A stretch of DNA of 57,064 nt from the NCBI GenBank assembly GCA_019747875.1, contig JAIEQI010000189.1, positions 1-57,064 of the forward strand. Reading direction: 5' to 3'. The stretch is from Candidatus Obscuribacterales bacterium. Its GTDB lineage: Bacteria; Cyanobacteriota; Vampirovibrionia; Obscuribacterales; Obscuribacteraceae. A model generated the notes under the pieces. It worked only from the letters and a program-made list of their open reading frames with translations, was not told the DNA's origin and made no database searches. Shown piece after piece: positions 17,250-25,359 of the stretch (positions within the stretch are counted from its first letter, which is position 1; each line of letters opens with the position of its first letter). Made by a program: the position numbers and the translations under genes.

Positions 17250-17286
17250 AACGGGAAGGGGCTGGAAACAGTCCCTTCTCGTTTTT
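17250..17286 (+). terminator. Intrinsic terminator of usp-sulP
   Basis: AACGGGAAGGGGCTG pairs with CAGTCCCTTCTCGTT around GAAA, then TTTTT. Its core (GAAGGGGCTG with a C-rich partner) recurs at 52719 and 56707. Confidence 0.8.
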
Positions 17287-17672
17287 CAAGTTCAAGCTAT
17301 AGCTCCTTTTTGATTTTTCGAACTACTCTCAATGGACTAGTTTTTGAAAAAGCTATGCCTCTATCTTTTGCCGCTTAGTTCTTTCTCATTGCTGAGAGGC
17401 TCGCGCATGCTGGGCCAACAACAAGTAATCGAAGTTTTGTAACCCCCAGGCATGTGCTTCTTGAAAACAAGGATCTAGAAACGACAAGACTAAGGATGTT
17501 TTCAACCTTCGTTTTCCGGCAAAGCCCCACACCCAAAAGCAGCATATTTCAGCAATTGGCGTCTTCCCAAGATTAGCACCTCGCTAAGTGTGGTTATGCT
17601 GGACATCGAGCGCACCCGCTGACTACTCGTTGTAGCCAGCACGTCCAACATTTCCAAGAAAGGAAATCGCGC
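17287..17672. other. Gene-free gap
   Basis: About 390 bases between the sulP terminator and the next gene. No coding signal on either strand that I trust; no clear promoter. Confidence 0.35.
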
Positions 17673-17984
17673 ATGAGCAACAATGGTAACACCCGCTGCG
17701 TCTGCGACTGCGGCAATAAGAACGTTCTCCGCATTCCGGCGCGTGGTCCTGTCGAAGCTCTGGAAGCTTTGGGTGCCAGCCGCGTCGACAGCAACTTTGA
17801 AACCATCGGGCTCACGGTTCCCGCCGGCTGGACTATCCAGCCCACTTCGGTCAGCCACTTCCACCACCATCTCGTCGACGGTGATGGTACTCCGCTCGCT
17901 TGCCTTTTCACCAAGCCTGGCAGCGGTGGCACCGGCTCCTTCCAGCTCAGCAGCAAGGACAACTGCGCCGAACTGGCGAAGTAA
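17673..17984 (+). CDS. Small hypothetical protein, 103 aa
   Basis: Unknown soluble protein. The N-terminus has CVCDCGNKNV, a possible metal-binding or disulphide cluster, and the middle has HFHHH. It is Gly/Ser-rich near the end. No signal peptide or membrane segment. AAGGAAA precedes the ATG. Codons are strongly G/C-ending, like the membrane-protein gene 88 bases downstream, with which it may form an operon. The long minus-strand open frames here are antisense shadows. Confidence 0.7.
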   Translation: MSNNGNTRCVCDCGNKNVLRIPARGPVEALEALGASRVDSNFETIGLTVPAGWTIQPTSVSHFHHHLVDGDGTPLACLFTKPGSGGTGSFQLSSKDNCAELAK

Positions 17985-18072
17985 CTTCAGTCTCCTATCC
18001 GCAACAAACTGCTCTGGGGTTAGCTCGGCCTTCGCCGTGCAACTCCTCGGCCATTCCCGAAGGGAAATCCAA

Positions 18073-18627
18073 ATGAACTCGACTGAATCCAAGGCAACCT
18101 TCCTCAAGGCGATGCTCGTCGCCGATGTCGCATGGGCCGCCATTCTCGCGACCTTGCAGTCCCTCATCCTCGGTCAAGCCGGCATCGTGATCGGTGCCAA
18201 TGGTTTTGCCACCTCGGTCGCTGTCGGCACTGGCTGGCTGGCAACCTTCGTCGTCGGCTTGTTCCAGGGCGGCATCCTGCTGTTCTTCATCACGCTTCTC
18301 TTCGGCCTGTGGGTGTTCGCATACCACATGCTGACCAAGACGCTCGACAAGAACGCGCAGGTAGCGATCGGCAAGGTCTTCCTCGGTGTCGCCGTGGCTG
18401 ACCTCATCTGGGCGCTCATCCAGGGCCTCTATGCCGCCGCGATCATTGCCGGCATCGGAAGCGCACCAGCGGTCAGCGCCAGCGTCCCCGTGCTCGCTGC
18501 CGCATCGGTGTTGAGTTTCATCGTCTCGTTCATGGTCGGCCTTTTCACGGGCGCCGTCGCGCTGACCATCCTGGCCGTCTTCCTGTTCGTGATCGGCTCG
18601 GTCTGGGCATTCTTCAGCAAGCGCTAA
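18073..18627 (+). CDS. Polytopic membrane protein, 184 aa
   Basis: Four strongly hydrophobic segments (about residues 14-30, 44-78 as a long pair, 98-120 and 135-180), separated by short loops with few charges; no catalytic motif. Unknown family. The open frame extends back to 17683, but the ATG at 18073 has AAGGGA in the right place and begins the membrane region. Codons are G/C-ending. A 13-bp hairpin follows after about 150 bases. Confidence 0.75.
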   Translation: MNSTESKATFLKAMLVADVAWAAILATLQSLILGQAGIVIGANGFATSVAVGTGWLATFVVGLFQGGILLFFITLLFGLWVFAYHMLTKTLDKNAQVAIGKVFLGVAVADLIWALIQGLYAAAIIAGIGSAPAVSASVPVLAAASVLSFIVSFMVGLFTGAVALTILAVFLFVIGSVWAFFSKR

Positions 18628-18774
18628 GAAGCGATCAGTCGGCGCCTGAATAAGTGCCGAAAGAGATGGCGCGAGGGTTTGGGATTTGTCCCTGCCCTTG
18701 CGTCATTCTCTTTTGCTTTTATCTACGGACGGGTATGTATTATTGGTAATAGTACCACTGAGTTTTTTGAGAGG

Positions 18775-18807
18775 GAAGAAGGGGGTCTTTCAAGAGACCC
18801 CTTCTTC
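18775..18807. terminator. Hairpin between convergent genes
   Basis: GAAGAAGGGG(G)TCT pairs with AGACCCCTTCTTC. It lies between the plus-strand membrane gene and the end of the minus-strand acyltransferase and can serve both. Confidence 0.7.
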
Positions 18808-18846
18808 GCAGTCAGCAATGTGCTGCTGTTTTCCTCGCTTGCTTTT

Positions 18847-19827
18847 TTACTCCCGAGTACATCCCGCAAGTTCTTGGTCTAGCGATTTGAATTCGTGCTT
18901 GATGGAGTAATCCAAAGCTTTATTGTGTGCGCTCTTAACTGCAGCATGTAGAAACTTTGTCGCCAAAGCGTTGTCTTCCGGAAGTTGAGTGCTTAATCTC
19001 TGCGATGTTACTGCAATCGGTTCTCCAATCACTCCGATGGCCTCGTATTTTGCCACGCTAAAGAATGGGGAACCATCGCGCCGGGGAGGCATAAGCTTGT
19101 TCATCATGTGCTTGAAATGCCTATTTAAGAGCGGGACCTTCAGTTCATCATTCTTGTAGTGAATGCCTAGAGGCACAATCCAGATTGTCTCGTTTGGTTT
19201 CAGCCGTTCAGCTGCGCGTCTGGCAATTTCTGCTGTTCCCCTTTTGAAGGACTCCAGTGTAATCTCTTCATTGGGATCCAGCTGTCCTTGTGGAAAGATA
19301 GCCAGCAGAGCATCTGGACCGTCATCAATTAAAGCGTCGGCGGCCGTGGAGATCACGGTTACCTTTGCTCTTTTTGATAGCTGATCAACAGGAATTGCCC
19401 CTGCCATTGCCATTAGTATTCCTTCCGGTTTCTCCGGAGGAACCTCAGGCAACGCAATCAAAAAGCGCCCGGCTTTTCGCCCGACGATTTCTGAGATGAC
19501 GTCGGTGTCGCCGATATCAATGTGATTGCCGGCGATTATTGTTCGACCAGTTGGAAGATTTTCGCGTCCGATGATCGTTATCTTGCAGCACTCGATGTAG
19601 CCTTTTATTTTGAAGAGACTTCGGGTTATTGCTGTTTCGATCTTTCCTGGCTTTGGCGCTAGGTAACCAACGTCCTGTAACTTTTTGCTTTCTAATTTCC
19701 AGAATGAGAAATAGTCGCGGATTGATTGTTGGAGACTTGTTATTATCGCCAGGGCGAGTCCGACCGCTATGCTGACTCCAAGCCAGATTGCCGCAAGTGT
19801 GGACACGCTTTGAATTGAATGATCCAT
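18847..19827 (-). CDS. PlsC-like acyltransferase
   Basis: 326 aa with an N-terminal membrane anchor (about residues 10-32). The acyltransferase HX4D motif is NHIDIGDTD (about residue 98), and the glycerophosphate-binding motif reads FPQGQLD in place of the usual FPEGTRS. VPLGIHY is the fourth block. The family acylates lysophosphatidate or related lysophospholipids. It lies 91 bases downstream of a patatin-like phospholipase on the same strand, which fits a deacylation-reacylation lipid-remodelling pair. The altered FPQG motif leaves the exact acceptor open. Upstream signals are weak; the ATG at 19827 begins directly at the anchor. Confidence 0.82.
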   Translation of the reverse strand: MDHSIQSVSTLAAIWLGVSIAVGLALAIITSLQQSIRDYFSFWKLESKKLQDVGYLAPKPGKIETAITRSLFKIKGYIECCKITIIGRENLPTGRTIIAGNHIDIGDTDVISEIVGRKAGRFLIALPEVPPEKPEGILMAMAGAIPVDQLSKRAKVTVISTAADALIDDGPDALLAIFPQGQLDPNEEITLESFKRGTAEIARRAAERLKPNETIWIVPLGIHYKNDELKVPLLNRHFKHMMNKLMPPRRDGSPFFSVAKYEAIGVIGEPIAVTSQRLSTQLPEDNALATKFLHAAVKSAHNKALDYSIKHEFKSLDQELAGCTRE

Positions 19828-19863
19828 GTATTTCTACCTCAGTTAATTAATCCAAATTGGGAT

Positions 19864-19891
19864 AGAAACAGCGCCAACGCGGCACTGTTTC
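19864..19891. terminator. Hairpin between patatin and acyltransferase genes
   Basis: AGAAACAG...CTGTTTCT with an inner GCC/GGC stem. There is no T-run, so it may be a processing or attenuation structure. Confidence 0.4.
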
Positions 19892-19918
19892 TGGACTCTG
19901 ATCGCTCTGTCAAAGCGG

Positions 19919-20854
19919 CTACGCGCTGAGGTGTTCAGGGCGTAACCACTTGTTTCTTTTCGCGGTTCTGAGCGATTTGCTGGTGCTCTTGTAACCGTAG
20001 TCAAAGAGCTCTTTGTGAACGCTAGCCGGAAGGTTCCAGGCAACGCTAGCGATGCTGGGAAGTCCTGTTTCTATGAGCAGGGCGTCGCGTGGATCGGGCA
20101 TTGGATATGAGATTATTGAAGTTCTTGCAAGAATAAGTTCGCAGAAGTGAAAAGCTAAATCTTGCACAGAAAGCTGCGTCAAACGGCTGACAGGAAGCTC
20201 GGTTCCCATCCCTAATTTGCTGATTAACGCAGGCTTGCTGGAGAAATCGAAAGCAAAAGGATGGTGCATAAATCCGTCAACATAAATTCCTTCTGAGTCC
20301 GATTTCGAATCTCTCATGCGCTCGTAAACTTCAAGATATTGTTTCCAGCTACTGATCGTTTTCACCTTACCTTCGATGACTGGCCTCATCACACCTGGGA
20401 TTGCACTTGAAGCTGCCAATGCTTTGGCGAGATCGTAGTCAGTACCGGCGAAGACTTTTGGTCTGTGATGCAGAATGTCGTAAGCAACTATCTGCATGTT
20501 TGCTTGCGGTTTGAGTTTGTATTCCGCGCAGAGATCCTGAAAGACAGGCAGCATATCCAGCAACTCGCCGTTCAGGAATTCCTTCAGCGATGGCCATCGC
20601 AGTCGTCCTCTTCCCTTTCCGGAACGGTCCCTCAAGCGCTCAAACTGCAGGCGAACAATCTGGCAGATCTCTTCGGGGCGATAACCGTTCACATAGAGCG
20701 CAAGAACTATCGACCCGATTGATATTCCGGTACCTTTTCCAAGTATCACTTTGGATTCTTCAACAGCTTTGAGAAAACCGGCATGCCCAGCACCTTTCGG
20801 GCCGCCGCCGCTGAGAACGAAATCAATTGCTTTTTTGTTTTCTGATTTTTGCAT
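19919..20854 (-). CDS. Patatin-like phospholipase
   Basis: 311 aa. Patatin domain with the oxyanion-hole block SGGGPKGAGHAG (about 14-25), the nucleophile elbow GISIGS (Ser at about 45) and the dyad Asp in VDGFMHH (about 191). It hydrolyses acyl chains from lipids. It shares its whole layout, including LPxxRLTQL-like and VDGFMxH segments, with a second patatin at 51651-52529. No signal peptide; probably cytosolic or peripheral. The ATG is followed by MQKSENKK; GGAG is present upstream (CTTTGGAGATAT on the coding strand). Confidence 0.88.
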   Translation of the reverse strand: MQKSENKKAIDFVLSGGGPKGAGHAGFLKAVEESKVILGKGTGISIGSIVLALYVNGYRPEEICQIVRLQFERLRDRSGKGRGRLRWPSLKEFLNGELLDMLPVFQDLCAEYKLKPQANMQIVAYDILHHRPKVFAGTDYDLAKALAASSAIPGVMRPVIEGKVKTISSWKQYLEVYERMRDSKSDSEGIYVDGFMHHPFAFDFSSKPALISKLGMGTELPVSRLTQLSVQDLAFHFCELILARTSIISYPMPDPRDALLIETGLPSIASVAWNLPASVHKELFDYGYKSTSKSLRTAKRNKWLRPEHLSA

Positions 20855-20875
20855 GTGTATATCTCCAAAGGAAAG

Positions 20876-20904
20876 TCGCGCCCGGAATTAGTAATTCCGG
20901 GCGC
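20876..20904. terminator. Perfect hairpin upstream of the patatin gene
   Basis: GCGCCCGGAATTA / TAATTCCGGGCGC, a nearly perfect dyad followed by TTTT on the plus strand. It sits between two same-strand genes and may separate their transcripts. Confidence 0.6.
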
Positions 20905-20946
20905 TTTTGCTTCTATGATCATGCTCTCCGGCCGGGCGAGGACGAG

Positions 20947-22254
20947 CTATCCAGCGAGCTGCCGGTTCTTTGCTTTTGGAAGCAGCATGACGTTAGCCCG
21001 ATGCGCGGACTTTCGCTTGTTTGCCTCGTATTCCAATTTGTCGTCCAGATCAAGCAAGCGGTAGTATGGCTCACCACGCTCGCTCTTCAGGAGGATCACT
21101 TCCACCGGCAGGACTGGATTTCCGAAACCGAAGGGCGTAAAGTTTCGACGATGATCTTGTTTGACTCGTGCACTAAGTCTGAGATCTTCCAGAATCGTCG
21201 AAATTACATGCGTCGAGCAAAGATCGGACTCGTCAGAACTGGTCTCGCCAAAGACTAGCCAGGCTAGCTTCGGAGAGACCTTTCTCACGGAAGAAACCAG
21301 TCCTTCTGCGTCGGCGAACAGCATTTTGCACCAGTTGTAACCGCTGGCTCTCAGCAGATCGCACAAGTAATCTTTGAGGCGAGGACTTAAGAATGGAATC
21401 GAGCTGATGAGCTTTTGTCGACGCAAAGTTTCCACCCTGCGCGTAAACTTGTTTCTCACCGTTTTCTCAATTACCAGTTCCGTAAGGCGCTCTTGCCAGT
21501 TCTTTCCCCAGATCGCTTCCAGGTCTCTGTGTCCAGCCTCGGTCAATCGGGCACAGAACCAACGTTCGTGCCCTTCTTTAAGGTGCGTTTGTTTGAGACA
21601 ATTTTGGAGAACGTCCTCGCAGCTATGCAGATAGGTTCCGTACTCCATAGAACAACTGGACGCGCAGAGAAGCTGGCCTTCGTGCGACTTCAAATATTGC
21701 TCCCACTCTTGTTTGCTCATTGCTTTGTTCGAGATCAACGAGAGAGCGGGCGCATATGAAATCAACTCACAATGAGCAAATGCTTGGTGGTGCGGCTCCC
21801 ACCAAACGCCAGTCGTTCCGATCACGTCTCCTGGTTGAAACACATCAGAGGGCGGATCGAGCCAGGTGTCTTTGGGGACAAGTCCACGTTCGACCTTTCG
21901 ATACTGGGCATGAGTATCGGCTGCCTTGAGAAAAATCATGATCCAGCCGTAGAGAATCGCCAGGGCAATTGCTGTTTGCAATGGAGCCGCCAGGGGAGAT
22001 AAGGCGAGTATGGAAGCTGCTGTGCCGCAGGCAATGGTGATCTTGAGTCTGCGTTGTTTGCGGGTATCAACGTAGTCCGCTATCAAGCCATTAAGCTCAA
22101 GCGCTAGACTGGTCAGCCACAAGATGCTACAAAGCAGGCAAGAGCTCGAATAACTCAAGCCGAACATTGTGTGTCCTGTAAGAATTACGACTGTCATTGT
22201 GAATAAAGCGCACGTTTGAAAAACGTGGAAAATCAATTTTGCATCAATTCTCAT
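20947..22254 (-). CDS. Membrane-anchored protein of unknown function, 435 aa
   Basis: The first 120 residues hold about four hydrophobic segments. The remaining 300 are soluble and probably cytoplasmic. A segment FQPGDVIGTTG followed by a histidine-rich HHQAFAHCEL and later CSMEYGTYLHS faintly resembles lipid- or amide-processing papain-like folds (GD motif, later His and Cys), but I cannot assign it. AGGAA lies before the ATG at 22254; an extension to 22398 lacks a ribosome site. It is on the same strand upstream of patatin and acyltransferase, so it may belong with lipid handling (inference). Confidence 0.65.
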   Translation of the reverse strand: MRIDAKLIFHVFQTCALFTMTVVILTGHTMFGLSYSSSCLLCSILWLTSLALELNGLIADYVDTRKQRRLKITIACGTAASILALSPLAAPLQTAIALAILYGWIMIFLKAADTHAQYRKVERGLVPKDTWLDPPSDVFQPGDVIGTTGVWWEPHHQAFAHCELISYAPALSLISNKAMSKQEWEQYLKSHEGQLLCASSCSMEYGTYLHSCEDVLQNCLKQTHLKEGHERWFCARLTEAGHRDLEAIWGKNWQERLTELVIEKTVRNKFTRRVETLRRQKLISSIPFLSPRLKDYLCDLLRASGYNWCKMLFADAEGLVSSVRKVSPKLAWLVFGETSSDESDLCSTHVISTILEDLRLSARVKQDHRRNFTPFGFGNPVLPVEVILLKSERGEPYYRLLDLDDKLEYEANKRKSAHRANVMLLPKAKNRQLAG

Positions 22255-23144
22255 TTTTATTCCTACCGTGAGTAAAGTAAGTACGCGCCAAAACAGCCCA
22301 CTCATACGAGCGGAGCGGTAAAGGCATTCATGCAAAACTAGTTTGGTTCCAGCGGTGTTATGCGCAGAACCGGTCGTTCCTGTTATTTTGTGAGTCAATC
22401 TGTTCTAGTTGGAATTCCGCTGTGGCGGTGTGACACCAAACTTTTGTTGAAACATCAAATATCAATCTCAATCAGGCATCTTTCTGCCGCGTATATCAAT
22501 AGAGCTTTGTGGTGGCTACTTAAGAGATGCTTGACGAAGCTATTGCTAACTTGTAAGCGCTCTATCAGTCGGAGGCTGGCAGTGGCGCTCGGATCAGACT
22601 TGGTTGCTTGGCCACTTTTGCGCACATAGGGTTGAGGCCAAACTTCTTTGACCATGACAACGTTCCGCTGAGAAATACGCGTCATCCCGAAAGCCTTGCA
22701 ATTCATGAGTTTTAGCGGCGCTCTGCAAAAAATGTCGCCTTTGTTCGATGTAAAAGATCTTTGACGTCGACACCGGGTACTGAAAATAACTCAGAGATAG
22801 TGTCTGTATCGTTTGTTCCTGCCGCATTCCCCTGGAGCGATGGGGACTTAGCAAAGTTAGTGCGAACCGATTTTGCTCTGTTTGTAGCGCGTTGCAGATC
22901 GTCGCAACACCTCCCAAGTTCTATGTGGACAAGGAAGAATTTCTTCTTCTTCTTCTTCTTCTTCTTCTTCTTCTTCTTCTTCTTCTTCTTCTTCTACTAT
23001 ACGAACAGAGACGTACATAGACCAATAGTAGGTTTGTCAAAAATAGATAACCGCGAAAGCCTGCTCTGTTAGCCAGACCCCGCGGTCGAACCACTCTGCT
23101 TTTGCTTTGTGGATGGTGAAAGATTCTTCTTGTAGTATCAGATC
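22255..23144. other. Gene-poor region of about 890 bases
   Basis: Open frames on both strands are short, lack ribosome sites and look random; one is just a poly-Phe readout of the TTC repeat. The only structure I see is the TTC microsatellite. Confidence 0.5.
22941..22995. repeat. (TTC)n trinucleotide microsatellite, about 18 units
   Basis: An uninterrupted pyrimidine tract of TTC units, about 55 bases. It lies about 690 bases upstream of the 435-aa gene and 150 bases past the end of the 147-aa gene. Confidence 0.95.
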
Positions 23145-23588
23145 TTAGTTCAACACTTCCTTGAGCGCTTGATCGATGCCGGGCTTGATCGCGTCACGCA
23201 AAATTAGCTTCGCGACGCCGTCTCCTGTCAAATGGTTTAGCCAGGTATCAGTAAGAGCGCGGTCGAGTATCTTTGCGTCAAGCCGGTTCAAGATCAGCAA
23301 CGAGGTCTCGGAGACTTCACGCACGAAGAGTCGGTGGAGATTCTCGCTGATCACGGCAACGGCTCCTTGGAGTTTGAGCGGATCGCTGGCAACTTGCACC
23401 CGACTCAAATTCACGGGATGCCGCTTCCACTGAAACTTCGCCCATTGGTCGAAAGTGACAGTTTCGCAAAGCCCGGCTCGCTTGAGCTTGGTGATCAAAA
23501 CGTTCCAAGTTTCTTCGTCATGCACTGATTCTTGCAGAAGCTGCAAGCAGGCACGGCTGATGATCATATGCAACTTGTTTGATTTCAT
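23145..23588 (-). CDS. Hypothetical 147-aa protein
   Basis: A soluble, mainly helical protein with several WxxH-type and Leu-rich stretches; no recognised family. TGGAG lies five bases before the ATG. It starts 30 bases after the stop of the TPR gene on the same strand, so the two are probably cotranscribed, with this one second. Confidence 0.7.
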   Translation of the reverse strand: MKSNKLHMIISRACLQLLQESVHDEETWNVLITKLKRAGLCETVTFDQWAKFQWKRHPVNLSRVQVASDPLKLQGAVAVISENLHRLFVREVSETSLLILNRLDAKILDRALTDTWLNHLTGDGVAKLILRDAIKPGIDQALKEVLN

Positions 23589-23618
23589 ATCGACTCCAAA
23601 ATGATGATTGTTGAAAAA

Positions 23619-24611
23619 TTACTTGCGATGCTTCGGCTTTTGCAGCAAGTCCGCTTTGCGTTCGGCATGGAACGCCATAGTTTCGTCGGCAAGTCCGGCG
23701 CGCTTGCGATACAGAGCGGCAAGCTTTCTGAGATCATGGGCAAGACCGGGATAGGGAGCTCCTTTTGTCCTGGCCGCAAGATGCGCAATTTCGGCTCGTC
23801 GGGAAATCGATTCGGCAAAATCAATCTTCTTTTCGCTCACGTAAAAGGCGGCCAGCTCACGAAGAACGCTGACGTTGTAGGGATTGTCCTCACCCAACGC
23901 TTTTTCGTTGATAGAAACCGCGCTGAGCAGCTCCAGGTGCTTCTTGCACTTTTTCAACGCCGGTTCATCATGCATCTCAGAAAAGGCGCTTTGCTGACGT
24001 TCCAGCAGCTCGACCAGTCTCGGCGAATCTGCTCCGAGCAAAGGTTCCATCAGACTTTGTGCCGCAAGCAAGCTGTCCTTCGCTTCCGCGTGCTTGCCGG
24101 TTTTGACGCAAATCATAGCCAATCGTTCAAGGTCGGAAGACTTCTCATCCACCGAAGAGCTGGAATCTACAAGCAGCATAAAGCGGCGAAGCATGGCTTC
24201 TGCCTCTTTGTGTTTGTAGTAACGCGCCAGAAAATCGACGAGCTGAATGGTCTTCTTTCGGAACTCGAAAGGCAGTTGTCTATCGTTTTCTGCTGCGGCG
24301 AACAACAATTTGGCCGCTTGCAAATAGTAGCTTTCGGCTTCGGCATAGCGGTAATGCGAATGATAGAACTCAGCCAACGACCACATTGAATGCACACGAA
24401 AAACGCAGCGCTTGCCGAACATATACTTGTCCTTCTGCACGCGCTGTTTCAAAAATCGCTCGTGGCGACTCACCGGATCGAGATGATCGAAGTTCTGGTA
24501 GCCTTCAGCAAACGAATTGAGAAAGTCCGGGAACTCTTCGATGAAGTCGTTGAGTGCCAGTTCAACCTTCTTGCAGAAGGTCTTGAGATTTCTTGCAGTC
24601 TTCGAAATCAT
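23619..24611 (-). CDS. TPR-repeat protein, 330 aa
   Basis: Helical repeat protein. Tetratricopeptide-like units are visible around residues 75-110 (YRYAEAESYYLQAAKLLF), 115-150, 155-200 (GKHAEAKDSLLAAQSLM), 220-260 and 262-300 (NVSVLRELAAFYVSEKK). It is cytosolic with no signal peptide and probably mediates protein-protein contacts. A TGGAAA leader precedes the ATG. First gene of a two-gene unit with the 147-aa protein. Confidence 0.78.
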   Translation of the reverse strand: MISKTARNLKTFCKKVELALNDFIEEFPDFLNSFAEGYQNFDHLDPVSRHERFLKQRVQKDKYMFGKRCVFRVHSMWSLAEFYHSHYRYAEAESYYLQAAKLLFAAAENDRQLPFEFRKKTIQLVDFLARYYKHKEAEAMLRRFMLLVDSSSSVDEKSSDLERLAMICVKTGKHAEAKDSLLAAQSLMEPLLGADSPRLVELLERQQSAFSEMHDEPALKKCKKHLELLSAVSINEKALGEDNPYNVSVLRELAAFYVSEKKIDFAESISRRAEIAHLAARTKGAPYPGLAHDLRKLAALYRKRAGLADETMAFHAERKADLLQKPKHRK

Positions 24612-24794
24612 AATTAGTTTCCAAATGAACGAACGAAAAAGTTCGAAAAGTTATTGTCTTAGGCGTTGCATGGACGCAGCGCCCTCCAATTGAAAATCAA
24701 AAAAAGCAGGAAAATTGCCAAAAGCAAATACCTCATGTACAAATTCCACGTTCAAATAGGGGCGACAGCACACCTTCGGAGCGTCTTAGACAAG

Positions 24795-24827
24795 AACGGA
24801 GAGACCCCGTTTAGGAGTCTCTCCGTT
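24795..24827 (-). terminator. Terminator of the 127-aa gene
   Basis: An 11-bp stem AACGGAGAGAC / GTCTCTCCGTT with a further inner CC/GG. It lies 25 bases beyond the stop at 24852 and is followed by a T-rich stretch on the minus strand. Confidence 0.7.
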
Positions 24828-24851
24828 TAAGTGGTTAGTAGTAGTTTCTTA

Positions 24852-25235
24852 TTAGCCCCAGGGAGGGCAGTTCGGATCGCACTGATCGACGATTTCCGAA
24901 AGCGTGATGATCACGCCCTCGTTCTCTTCGTCGAAGCCAGTGACAGTCAGGCAGGGGAAGCCGGCGCAGAACAGAGTCTTGCCGATGTCGCTCCCATGCA
25001 CTTCGAATGTCTGGTTCTCATACTGCCGGCCATTGATCATGACCTTGCAGTCAAGGGCGACGCCCTTGCAGTTGCCGCCGAACCAGTTCCTTGGTTTGCT
25101 GGTTTTGACGGAAACGACAGTATGAAAGTGCGCGAGGTTGAGCTGTTGGCCCTGACTCGTGCTCAGTTCCATGCCGCTGCAGATTGGCTCGCCGCGCTTG
25201 GGCTCAGCGAATTGCAGAATCTTTTTGGAAAGCAT
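24852..25235 (-). CDS. Hypothetical 127-aa cysteine-containing protein
   Basis: Predicted mostly beta, with six cysteines including a C-terminal CDPNC. No signal peptide or membrane segment; family unknown. AAAGGAGA precedes the ATG perfectly. Codons are G/C-ending, as in the ftsH gene just upstream on the same strand. A UUCG hairpin and 124 bases separate them, so it probably has its own transcript or follows after termination. Confidence 0.72.
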   Translation of the reverse strand: MLSKKILQFAEPKRGEPICSGMELSTSQGQQLNLAHFHTVVSVKTSKPRNWFGGNCKGVALDCKVMINGRQYENQTFEVHGSDIGKTLFCAGFPCLTVTGFDEENEGVIITLSEIVDQCDPNCPPWG

Positions 25236-25317
25236 AATTTCTCCTTTGGGAATTTTAGCTAGGCGCGTTCGGTGTACCCGTGTGCTCTAGCGTCATCCAT
25301 GCGTTACTGAGCGACGG

Positions 25318-25343
25318 AGGCGATGAACCGAAGTTCATCGCCT
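25318..25343 (-). terminator. UUCG-capped hairpin after the FtsH gene
   Basis: A perfect 11-bp stem AGGCGATGAAC / GTTCATCGCCT. On the coding (minus) strand the loop is C(TTCG)G, the extra-stable UNCG tetraloop. It lies 17 bases after the stop. Confidence 0.7.
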
Positions 25344-25359
25344 GCCGTTTTCCGAAGAA

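Noticed and set aside
17502..18167. 221-codon minus-strand frame across 17.5-18.2 kb
   Set aside because: It covers two plus-strand genes with good ribosome sites and has none itself.
22761..23072. Poly-Phe open frame through the TTC repeat
   Set aside because: The protein is only the repeat read in frame, with random flanks and no ribosome site.
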